DNA from: Acidobacteriota bacterium
GTDB lineage: Bacteria > Acidobacteriota > Terriglobia > UBA7540
Assembly: GCA_021827245.1 (NCBI GenBank)
Contig: JAKAWN010000187.1
Coordinates: 1 to 12,340, forward strand
Length of the DNA: 12,340 nt
Direction: 5' to 3'
Shown: piece by piece, positions 7,228-12,340 of the stretch
Layout: every line of letters starts with the position of its first letter
Position numbering within the stretch: position 1 is the first letter of the stretch
Program-made: the position numbers and the translations under genes
Notes under the pieces: generated by a model
What the model was told of the DNA's origin: nothing
Seen by the model: only the letters and a program-made list of their open reading frames with translations
The model's database searches: none

Positions 7228-7944
7228 TTAAGCAGCCGGGTCACCATTCGATGGAAGCGCAATTCCAAATCGAGACGCCACCTGCTGCGCCGTCCTTAGG
7301 CGCCGCGCGGTGATCTTCTCGAGCGAACTCCGAACCGCGTTGACGACGTCCGGGGGCGCAGTGATTGGACTTCCTGCATGGAAGGGCGGCTCGGGCGCGT
7401 ACTCGATGCTGAGTTGGATTTGCTGGGCAAGGTTGTCCCCGCGCAGCAACGAAACCAATCGCAATGAACCATCGAATCCCGCCGTAACTCCCGCTGCGCT
7501 GATGTGGCGGCCATCGACAACTACGCGACTTCTTACCGGGATCGCTCCGAAGTGCTCGAGCAGATGAAATGCTGCCCAGTGCGTTGTCGCTTTGACGCCA
7601 CGGAGCAAGCCCGCCGCACCGCACAGGAGAGCGCCAGTGCATATCGAAAACACATATCGGGCGGTCTGCGCCTGGTCACCAATAAAAGACAAAGTGGCAT
7701 GGTCATTCATGAGCTCTTCTTGTCCGGCACCACCGGGAACAACCACAACATCAAGGCTCGGACAGTCTCGGAATGTGATTTCTGGGGTCAGCAGCAGTCC
7801 ACGCACATCTCGAATGGGGTCGAGGTTCTTTGCGACGATGTGCAATTTCGATTCAGGAATTCTCGATAAGATTTCGAAAGGTCCGGTGAAATCCGCTTGG
7901 TCCAAATTCGGATAAACAATCGCCCCAATCTTAAGCTTCTGCAT
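7228..7944 (-). CDS. DJ-1/PfpI family protein, isonitrile-hydratase-like
   Basis: The protein has 238 residues. It starts with KIGAIVYPNLDQADFTGPFEIL, where D18 matches the conserved acid of isonitrile (cyclohexyl isocyanide) hydratase. The nucleophile-elbow cysteine is C102 in FSICTGALLCGAAGLLRGVKATTHWA, and the following GRHISAAGVTAGFDGSLRLVSLL is typical of the hydratase-like branch. A tail of about 40 residues continues past the core. These enzymes hydrate isocyanides to N-formamides; related regulators carry an AraC HTH, which is absent here. AGAAAGG lies upstream of the start. It is 286 bp downstream of the citrate synthase gene on the same strand, so co-transcription is uncertain. A dyad TTGCAG-N5-CTGCAA (7993-8009) sits about 50 bp upstream of its start. 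Confidence 0.85.
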   Translation of the reverse strand: MQKLKIGAIVYPNLDQADFTGPFEILSRIPESKLHIVAKNLDPIRDVRGLLLTPEITFRDCPSLDVVVVPGGAGQEELMNDHATLSFIGDQAQTARYVFSICTGALLCGAAGLLRGVKATTHWAAFHLLEHFGAIPVRSRVVVDGRHISAAGVTAGFDGSLRLVSLLRGDNLAQQIQLSIEYAPEPPFHAGSPITAPPDVVNAVRSSLEKITARRLRTAQQVASRFGIALPSNGDPAA

Positions 7945-8230
7945 ATGGTTCTATACCTTTCTGGAAGTGAGTGTGGAATCCGCTCGCGAGAATTGCAGGC
8001 ACACTGCAACCGCACGCTCTCGTGAAATCCTACACCCATCTCATCAGCGGATCTCACTCACCATTCTCCTCAACCCGAGCCCCAATAGCGCCCCTGTCAA
8101 GTACGTATCTTCGAATCCACGCAGCGAGTCAGTCTTCTCCATTGCGCAACAGGCGTGTAAGCGTCTACACCGCCTACCACGACCGGAGTCGGCACATTGC
8201 CTCTCCGTCCTGCGCAAGCTGCATGGAATA
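7945..8230. other. intergenic region with a dyad upstream of the DJ-1/PfpI gene
   Basis: No gene is seen. TTGCAG and CTGCAA form a perfect 6-bp dyad with a 5-base spacer at 7993-8009, at a distance suited to an operator or promoter element for the gene starting at 7944. I find no convincing paired -35 and -10 boxes. Confidence 0.3.
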
Positions 8231-9364
8231 TCAGTTAAGTGCAGCTCCCGTAGAAGTGAAGTGCAAATCAACCGAGCCGACGTACTCGGATTGCGGACGT
8301 ATCAGGCGGCCGTCTCGGAGCTGTTCAAGGCAATGTGCAGTCCAGCCGAGCACTCGTGAGACCGCGAAGGTGGGGGTGAACAATTCCTTGGGGATGCCGA
8401 GGCCATGAAGAAGCAGCGCCGTGTAGAATTCAACGTTCGTATCCAGACGGCGATCTGGTTTACGCTCGGCAAGAATTCGGACTGCTGTTTTTTCAACCTG
8501 CCGGGCGAGGTCGTAGAGGTCTTGATCGCCCTCGGCCGAGTAGAATTTTGCGGCTGCTGCAGCAAGCACATCCGCCCGAGGGTCTCTCACGCGATAGACT
8601 CGATGGCCAAAGCCCATGAGTCTTTCCCCGCGCGCAAGCTTCGCGAGAATGACCTGCTCAGCACGTTCCGGCTTCCCGATTTCGAAAACCATGTCGAGCG
8701 CTGGGCCAGGCGCTCCCCCATGCAGGGGACCTTTCAGAGCCCCGACCGCGCCGGTTATTGCCGATACCAAATCTGAGTGGGTTGACACAATCACGCGTGC
8801 GGCAAACGTCGACGCGTTGAGGCCGTGATCACACACCGTATTGAGATATGTCTCCAGCCCCCGTGCGCGCTCCCTCCCGATCTCTCCACCAAAGATCTGA
8901 TGCAGGAAGTGTTCGGCATGGGACAGGTTCTCTCTGGGTCCGAGAGGTTCTTGCCCGTTTCTGAGTCGCCAGTACCCGCCCACAATTGCTGGAAACGCAG
9001 CGACAAGCGTCCGGGCGTCCTCGTCGGGTGATTGCTCTCGTCCCAGGTTCAGTGTGCCTGCGGCCATTCGTAGCGCATCCATCGCAGGGGTCGAATTCGC
9101 CGCGGCCGCGCGCAAAAGAGCGACGGTAGCATCTGGCAGACGGCGTCTCGAAGCCATGTCCGCCTTCAAGTCCTTCAACTCTCGCGCGTTCGGCAATTTT
9201 CCATACCAAAGAAGGTGCGTAATTTGCTCGAACGTCGCTCGCGGCGCAATGTCTTCGACCGCATAACCAGCAAGGACAAGCCGCCCGGCCTCGCCATCGA
9301 CTCGGCTCAGACGCGTTGACGCTGCAACCACACCCTCGAGGCCGGTTTGCTCCTTTCCAACCAT
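8231..9364 (-). CDS. citrate synthase / 2-methylcitrate synthase family protein
   Basis: The protein has 377 residues, the short bacterial type without the extended N-terminal domain of hexameric GltA. It condenses oxaloacetate with an acyl-CoA, presumably acetyl- or propionyl-CoA. Opening GLEGVVAASTRLSRVDGEAGRLVLAGY is the family start. Active-site positions, by pig-enzyme correspondence, are H180 in CDHGLN (His238), H215 in GPLHGG (His274), H254 in GFGHRVYR (His320) and R337 in AVSRVLGW. The residue at the catalytic Asp375 position is glutamate (E312, NVEFYT). AGGAGG lies ahead of the ATG. A strong promoter, TTGACA-17-GATATT, lies at 9385-9413 with a TTGATT-N4-AATCAA dyad directly upstream. 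A stub of a helix-turn-helix citrate synthase is divergent from it, followed by an IS110 element. The family call is firm; citrate versus methylcitrate is open, as no prp or TCA genes adjoin. Confidence 0.92.
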   Translation of the reverse strand: MVGKEQTGLEGVVAASTRLSRVDGEAGRLVLAGYAVEDIAPRATFEQITHLLWYGKLPNARELKDLKADMASRRRLPDATVALLRAAAANSTPAMDALRMAAGTLNLGREQSPDEDARTLVAAFPAIVGGYWRLRNGQEPLGPRENLSHAEHFLHQIFGGEIGRERARGLETYLNTVCDHGLNASTFAARVIVSTHSDLVSAITGAVGALKGPLHGGAPGPALDMVFEIGKPERAEQVILAKLARGERLMGFGHRVYRVRDPRADVLAAAAAKFYSAEGDQDLYDLARQVEKTAVRILAERKPDRRLDTNVEFYTALLLHGLGIPKELFTPTFAVSRVLGWTAHCLEQLRDGRLIRPQSEYVGSVDLHFTSTGAALN

Positions 9365-9384
9365 ATTCGAAACCCTCCTTATCG

Positions 9385-9431
9385 AATATCGACTCCTGGT
9401 TTTATATTGTCAATCTTGATTGATGAATCAA
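9385..9431 (-). promoter_or_regulatory. citrate synthase promoter with operator-like dyad
   Basis: On the minus strand, -35 TTGACA (9408-9413) and -10 GATATT (9385-9390) are separated by 17 bp and lie 21 bp from the ATG at 9364. The perfect dyad TTGATT-GATG-AATCAA occupies 9416-9431, just upstream of the -35 box. The same layout, with the same spacings, recurs at 11428-11479, so the elements are conserved between two copies rather than chance. Confidence 0.6.
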
Positions 9432-9452
9432 TATTTGCTGGTTCGCGCACTC

Positions 9453-9487
9453 ATAACACAGGAAACCGATAGCTGACAGCTTGGCAG
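9453..9487 (+). pseudogene. stub of the 5' end of a second helix-turn-helix citrate synthase gene
   Basis: The text AGGAAACCGATAGCTGACAG (9460-9479) aligns with the opening of the intact gene at 11513 with one extra base and about 17 of 20 matches. In one frame it reads N-R-stop-L-T-A-W-Q against N-R-Y-L-T-A-R-Q. No ATG remains, there is a stop, and similarity ends near the IS110 element. It lies where a divergent partner of the citrate synthase gene is expected. The match is short, so confidence is moderate. Confidence 0.45.
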
Positions 9488-9502
9488 GGGGGGGACTCCC
9501 CA

Positions 9503-9540
9503 CCTTTTGTCAAGGAGCTGCTGGATGCAGTAAGCCGGTG
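9503..9540 (+). repeat. left inverted repeat of the IS110-family element
   Basis: This pairs with 10967-11002 in inverted orientation, with one substitution (GCAGT versus GTAGT) and two extra bases in CCTTTTGTCAAGG. It starts 11 bp beyond the recombinase stop codon, so almost no non-coding DNA lies on this side. Confidence 0.8.
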
Positions 9541-9551
9541 ATGGTAGGGTG

Positions 9552-10787
9552 TCATGCCGCTCTGCGCTCCTGGTCGTAAAGGGTGTTATGGCGGAGCATC
9601 GAGACCAGAACGGCGAGCCAGCGGTCAGCCAAGCCTCGAAGCGCGCGGCCATGCGAGTGACCGTGGGCACGCATCTCGGCGTAGAGCTTCTTGCTACGGG
9701 GATCGCAGACCACGCTGACGCGCGCCCAATGGTAGAGGGCGTTTCGCAATCGTTCGTTGCAACCCCGGCGCATGAGCACCACAAGCTTTTTCCCGCTCTG
9801 CCGGGTGATCGGTGCCGAGCCGGCGTAGCAGCGGAGAGCGTGATAATCTCTGTCGGCGATAGCCTGCGAGGCTTCGCTGAGCATCGTGGCGGCGACTTGT
9901 CTTCCGACTCCTGGCAGGGACAGAAGCACTTCGGCGTCACGATGCTCGCTCGCAGGATCCGCGTCGCCGCCGGGAACAGCGAGTTCGGTCAGGAGAGCCT
10001 GGATGCGACGAGCGATCTGCTGACGCTGTTGGTGGAGAAGGCGCAGGCGGGGCAGGAGCAGCAGGGCGTGTTCGCTGGCCGCCTCGGCCGCGCCCGGGGC
10101 CAAGCAAAGGGGCGGCTTGGCCAGGACGGCGTGAACCTGCTGTGCGCTCCACCGGCGAATGCGATGGCGGCTCAAGATGCGAGCGACGCGCGCTTCCGCG
10201 ATCTGGGCGGCTCGGGTGGGTGAGGGCGCGGCTTGGAATAAATCCCAGAGCCAGGGCTCATCCGCAGCGGGGGAGAGCTCGAGCAACTGCGGGAAGAAGC
10301 GGTGCCACTGTTCGCGCAGTTGGTTGGTGAGGCGGTTCCGTTCCTGGCGGAGGTCTTCATCCAGGCGCGACAACTCGCGGAGGCGGATGATCGCCGGATC
10401 GTCCAGGTGCACGGCGTGAAAGCAATGCAGATCGGTGCGCAAGGAGTCGGCGAGGACGAAAGCGTCTCGGCGATCATCCTTAGCTCCGGCTGGCGAGTAG
10501 CGATCGCGGAAGCGGTCGAGCTGCTTGGGATTAATGGAAAAGACAGCGAAGCCCCGCTCGACCAGGGTCTCGACGACGGCGCCGCGGGGAATTTCAATGG
10601 CCACGGCGATCACCTCGGGAGCAGCCCGGGCTTGGCTACGCAGCCAAGCAAGCAGATCGGCCACGCCGCTCCCACTGTGCTCGACCGAACGCTCGCCCAA
10701 GACGTCTCCCTCGCGATTCAAGAGGCAAACTTCGTGCTGCTCGGATCCCCAGTCAATGCCAACGAAAAGCTGGAAAAGGTTCGGCAA
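9552..10787 (-). CDS. IS110-family RNA-guided-type recombinase (DEDD transposase)
   Basis: The protein has 411 residues from a TTG start at 10787, chosen because AAAGGAG lies five bases upstream and the family-typical start LFQLFVGIDWGSEQHEV follows at once; the open frame extends upstream only through the non-coding leader. The N-terminal RuvC-like DEDD domain shows D12 (GIDWGS), E65 (AIEIPRG) and the pair D104/D105 with D108 (AKDDRRDAFVLADSLRTD). A coiled-coil-like middle (about 125-280) links to the C-terminal Tnp_IS116 domain, with LLSLPGVGRQVAATMLSE and the serine-bearing G-S-A-P-I-T-R-Q-S-G motif (about 323-332). All motifs are present and the frame is open, so it is probably functional. 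In characterised members the enzyme acts with a bridge RNA from the element's non-coding end. Confidence 0.92.
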   Translation of the reverse strand: MPNLFQLFVGIDWGSEQHEVCLLNREGDVLGERSVEHSGSGVADLLAWLRSQARAAPEVIAVAIEIPRGAVVETLVERGFAVFSINPKQLDRFRDRYSPAGAKDDRRDAFVLADSLRTDLHCFHAVHLDDPAIIRLRELSRLDEDLRQERNRLTNQLREQWHRFFPQLLELSPAADEPWLWDLFQAAPSPTRAAQIAEARVARILSRHRIRRWSAQQVHAVLAKPPLCLAPGAAEAASEHALLLLPRLRLLHQQRQQIARRIQALLTELAVPGGDADPASEHRDAEVLLSLPGVGRQVAATMLSEASQAIADRDYHALRCYAGSAPITRQSGKKLVVLMRRGCNERLRNALYHWARVSVVCDPRSKKLYAEMRAHGHSHGRALRGLADRWLAVLVSMLRHNTLYDQERRAA

Positions 10788-10966
10788 GTGGTCTCCTTTC
10801 CCTCGGCCCGCCGTGCGGAACATCATCCCCTGTACTGGCGCTCGATTGCAGGCGCACACTCCCCACCGGATTTTCCCCACGGACCACCGCGCCAGGGCGC
10901 GCGTCCCCCCCAGGTGCTCGACGGGCACAGGGGGCAATTGGCACTCCTGGCGGGCGGCCGAGTCGC
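10788..10966 (-). ncRNA. candidate bridge RNA region of the IS110-family element
   Basis: This 179-bp non-coding stretch lies between the right inverted repeat and the recombinase start, on the upstream side of the gene. That is where the bridge RNA of IS110-type elements is encoded, and the length is similar to the roughly 180-nt RNA described for IS621. It is very GC-rich and has local inverted repeats, such as GCGCGCC/GGCGCGG-like pairing near 10890-10910. I have not folded it and cannot name the target or donor loops. Confidence 0.4.
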
Positions 10967-11002
10967 CACCGGCTTACTACATCCAGCAGCTCCTTGAAAA
11001 GG
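10967..11002 (-). repeat. right inverted repeat of the IS110-family element
   Basis: This pairs with 9503-9540 in inverted orientation. It is separated from the recombinase start by about 180 bp of non-coding DNA, so it marks the upstream end of the element. Confidence 0.8.
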
Positions 11003-11359
11003 TACACGGGCAGCGCCAGGCCTTTCCGCTCCCGTACTCAGTTCCTATGGCAGCCGAGGGATGCGGCTTTCGGAGCCGGGCGCTGGGAGACCGCGCGTGA
11101 GCCTCCACCTGCTAGAGAATGTCGCTTCGCTAATCAAGCGTGGGCGTTCGTAGAAATCCGGGTAAGGCCGTGGACCTGGCGCGGTCCCGGACTTTCGCCA
11201 TCCCTGGAAATTTGCCTTCAGGCAAGCATTGAACGAGAGATGAGAGAGCTGATCCTGTTTCTCACCCATGGCGTGTGCATCTCCAATGTGTCCTAGCCAG
11301 GTTCGCACTCGCATAAATACAGATTGACGATGGAAGTGCAAAGGTTCGTTTCGTGGGGT
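11003..11359. other. 357-bp region without a supportable gene
   Basis: All frames give Arg/Ser/Pro-rich text. A short dyad TTGCCT-TC-AGGCAA (11212-11225) is the only structure noticed. It does not match the citrate synthase genes, so it is foreign to the duplicated unit or fully decayed. It separates the IS element from the citrate-synthase stub. Confidence 0.45.
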
Positions 11360-11407
11360 TCAAATCGGAAATCTCGATCCGGACGCTTTTGCCCCCTCTC
11401 CGACCAT
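11360..11407 (-). pseudogene. stub of the 5' end of a second citrate synthase gene
   Basis: On the minus strand the ATG at 11407 begins M-V-G-E-G-A-K-A-S-G and meets a stop after 15 codons. The first twenty or so bases match the start of the citrate synthase gene at 9364 (M-V-G-K-E-Q) with few differences. A one-base deletion after S-G would restore L-E, as in the family start GLEG. Similarity then ends near 11360. The matching promoter lies 21 bp upstream. It is the truncated counterpart of the intact gene at 8231-9364. Confidence 0.6.
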
Positions 11408-11427
11408 ATGTGGAGCCCTGCCTCTTG

Positions 11428-11456
11428 AATATCGATCTCCGGCTCTATGGTGTCAA
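11428..11456 (-). promoter_or_regulatory. relic promoter of the truncated citrate synthase copy
   Basis: -35 TTGACA (11451-11456) and -10 GATATT (11428-11433) with a 17-bp spacer, 21 bp from the stub ATG, repeat exactly the layout at 9385-9413. It may still fire towards the stub and IS element. Confidence 0.5.
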
Positions 11457-11463
11457 TTCAATC

Positions 11464-11487
11464 TTGATTATAGAATCAATGTATACT
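11464..11487 (+). promoter_or_regulatory. operator-like dyad and -10 box of the HTH-citrate synthase gene
   Basis: The perfect dyad TTGATT-ATAG-AATCAA (11464-11479) is followed by TATACT (11482-11487), a good -10 box, 25 bp before the ATG at 11513. If the weak TTCAAT at 11457-11462 is the -35, the spacer is 19 bp with the dyad at its centre, the arrangement known for MerR-type promoters. That last step is inference. Confidence 0.45.
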
Positions 11488-11512
11488 GGGGTTTTTGAGC
11501 CCCAAAAAAATA

Positions 11513-12340
11513 ATGAGGAACCGGTACCTGACTGCACGACAAGCGGCCGCGGCGCTAGGCGTTTCCGTGGGCACGCTCTACTCGTATGTAAGCCGTGGCA
11601 TGCTCCGTTCAGAGCCGGTCACCGGGAAGGCTCGCGTGAGGCGCTACTTAGTGGAGGACGTCACCCGGATGCTCGAGAGGAAGGAACTCCGAAGCAATCC
11701 AGGCAAGGCCGCGGCTAAAGGGCTCCATTGGGGTAATCCTGTTCTCGAATCGTCATTGACCTTGATCCACGAGGGTCGACTTTACTACCGCGGGCTCAAT
11801 GCAATACAGCTTGCCGAGCATGCCACAGTAGAGGAGGTTGCAGCACTCTTATGGACAGGTGACTCGAGCGAGGCAAAGAATATCTTTTCTGAACAATCAT
11901 TGGACTTGGCCTCGAAACTCTGCAGGCTGATCAAAAGAATCCCCAATCTCGGACCTATTGAGCGGTGCCAGCTCGCCTTGCCAATTGCTAGCACACTCGA
12001 CGCTGCGGCATACGATTTGCGGCCCGCAGCCGTTGCGAAGACAGGTGCTCGAATCCTTCGGGTGTTGTTATCCGCTTTTTGCGGTTGTTGTCAGTCGGGC
12101 GCGATAGATCAGGCTCTGACTCGAAGTTTGGCCTCTGGCCAAACTTCGGTCTCTACAGCTATTCGCGCGGCTCTTGTCCTTTGCGCCGACCACGAGCTGA
12201 ACGTATCTGCATTCACCGCTCGCTGCATTGCCTCGGCGCGTGGCACGCTTTACGAGGTGGTGAATGGCGCCCTCGCCGCATTCCGCGGACGCCGCCACGG
12301 CGGTGCTTCGGAACAGATCGAAAGTCTTTTTCGGGAAATT
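11513..12340 (+). CDS. citrate synthase family protein with N-terminal helix-turn-helix domain (3' end outside window)
   Basis: The frame is open from the ATG at 11513 to the window end, 276 codons, so the C-terminus is missing. Residues 6-50 (LTARQAAAALGVSVGTLYSYVSRGMLRSEPVTGKARVRRYLVEDV) form a MerR/excisionase-like helix-turn-helix. After a linker, the citrate synthase fold begins at about residue 80 (SSLTLIHEGRLYYRGLNAIQLAEHATVEEVAALLW). H227 in ADHELNVSAFTAR and H262 in GRRHGG correspond to active-site histidines 238 and 274 of the pig enzyme; the third histidine and the catalytic acid lie beyond the window. No Shine-Dalgarno sequence precedes the start, but the leader is short. The domain pair suggests a DNA-binding, perhaps metabolite-sensing, protein, either catalytic or derived from an enzyme. 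The flanking dyad is the natural candidate target. Confidence 0.87.
   Translation, partial: MRNRYLTARQAAAALGVSVGTLYSYVSRGMLRSEPVTGKARVRRYLVEDVTRMLERKELRSNPGKAAAKGLHWGNPVLESSLTLIHEGRLYYRGLNAIQLAEHATVEEVAALLWTGDSSEAKNIFSEQSLDLASKLCRLIKRIPNLGPIERCQLALPIASTLDAAAYDLRPAAVAKTGARILRVLLSAFCGCCQSGAIDQALTRSLASGQTSVSTAIRAALVLCADHELNVSAFTARCIASARGTLYEVVNGALAAFRGRRHGGASEQIESLFREI

Larger units (their letters stand above)
9503..11002 (-). mobile_element. IS110-family insertion sequence with long inverted repeats
   Basis: A DEDD recombinase gene is enclosed by inverted repeats of 36-38 bp at 9503-9540 and 10967-11002, differing by one substitution and a two-base indel; the shared part includes CAAGGAGCTGCTGGATG and AGTAAGCCGG. 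The exact ends may lie a few bases outside the repeats, as in elements with subterminal repeats. The DNA is more GC-rich than the neighbouring gene at 11513. No target duplication is expected for this family. It separates two homologous citrate-synthase promoter regions. Confidence 0.82.

Noticed and set aside
9552..10937. Longer 461-residue version of the IS110 recombinase
   Set aside because: The extra 50 residues lie in the non-coding leader, lack family similarity and have no ribosome-binding site; TTG at 10787 has one.
10302..10997. 231-codon plus-strand open frame
   Set aside because: It is antisense to the recombinase gene; high GC content keeps several shadow frames open there.
1..12340. 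CRISPR array
   Set aside because: No regularly spaced short repeats with unique spacers are visible; the repeats found are att-like, inverted or promoter duplicates.

Overview
The window looks like chromosomal DNA of a GC-rich, free-living soil-type bacterium, and Acidobacteriota is my best guess. That rests on general gene style: a DinB-like protein, a reductase of the RibD C-terminal family, a Cache protein, an IS110 element, and a helix-turn-helix citrate synthase paired with a plain one. No rRNA or complete tRNA is present to anchor the taxonomy, so the placement is an inference.

Left part (1-2650): a small secreted protein (+) and a three-helix membrane protein (-) converge on a hairpin-rich 110-bp gap. 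The membrane gene and a DinB-family gene (+) diverge from a promoter region holding a perfect 12-bp palindrome. A class C beta-lactamase follows that has lost an internal segment and changed frame; the SxxK, YSN and KTG motifs survive on the two halves.

Middle part (2658-5815): a decayed integration region. A 45-bp sequence matching the 3' half of a tRNA-Asn gene, from the anticodon loop to the 3' end, occurs twice and identically (2658-2702 and 5513-5557). Neither copy continues into a 5' half. A second, imperfect repeat of about 95 bp follows the first copy and recurs at 5219-5312, with short tandem repeats resembling integrase arm sites. Between them lies a minus-strand cluster of three genes: an ABM-like dimeric barrel protein, a secreted stand-alone Cache protein, and a sugar-binding-protein-like protein with no signal peptide. 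No permease or ATPase gene is present.

Right part (5816-12340): a RibD-type reductase (-), about 750 bp with no gene, an isonitrile-hydratase-like DJ-1/PfpI protein (-), and a complete citrate synthase (-). An IS110-family element follows, and then the start of a second citrate synthase (+) that carries an N-terminal helix-turn-helix and runs off the window.

The most interesting observation concerns the two citrate synthase genes. The intergenic DNA next to each of them is homologous: same -35 and -10 boxes with the same 17-bp spacer, same distance to an ATG, and the same TTGATT-N4-AATCAA dyad. Each copy keeps one intact gene and a broken stub of the other partner. The simplest reading is that two divergent units (plain citrate synthase | shared operator | HTH-citrate synthase) once stood in tandem, that the inner pair was lost, and that an IS110 element now sits at the scar. 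The HTH domain and the repeated dyad make autoregulation by the HTH-citrate synthase a testable idea.
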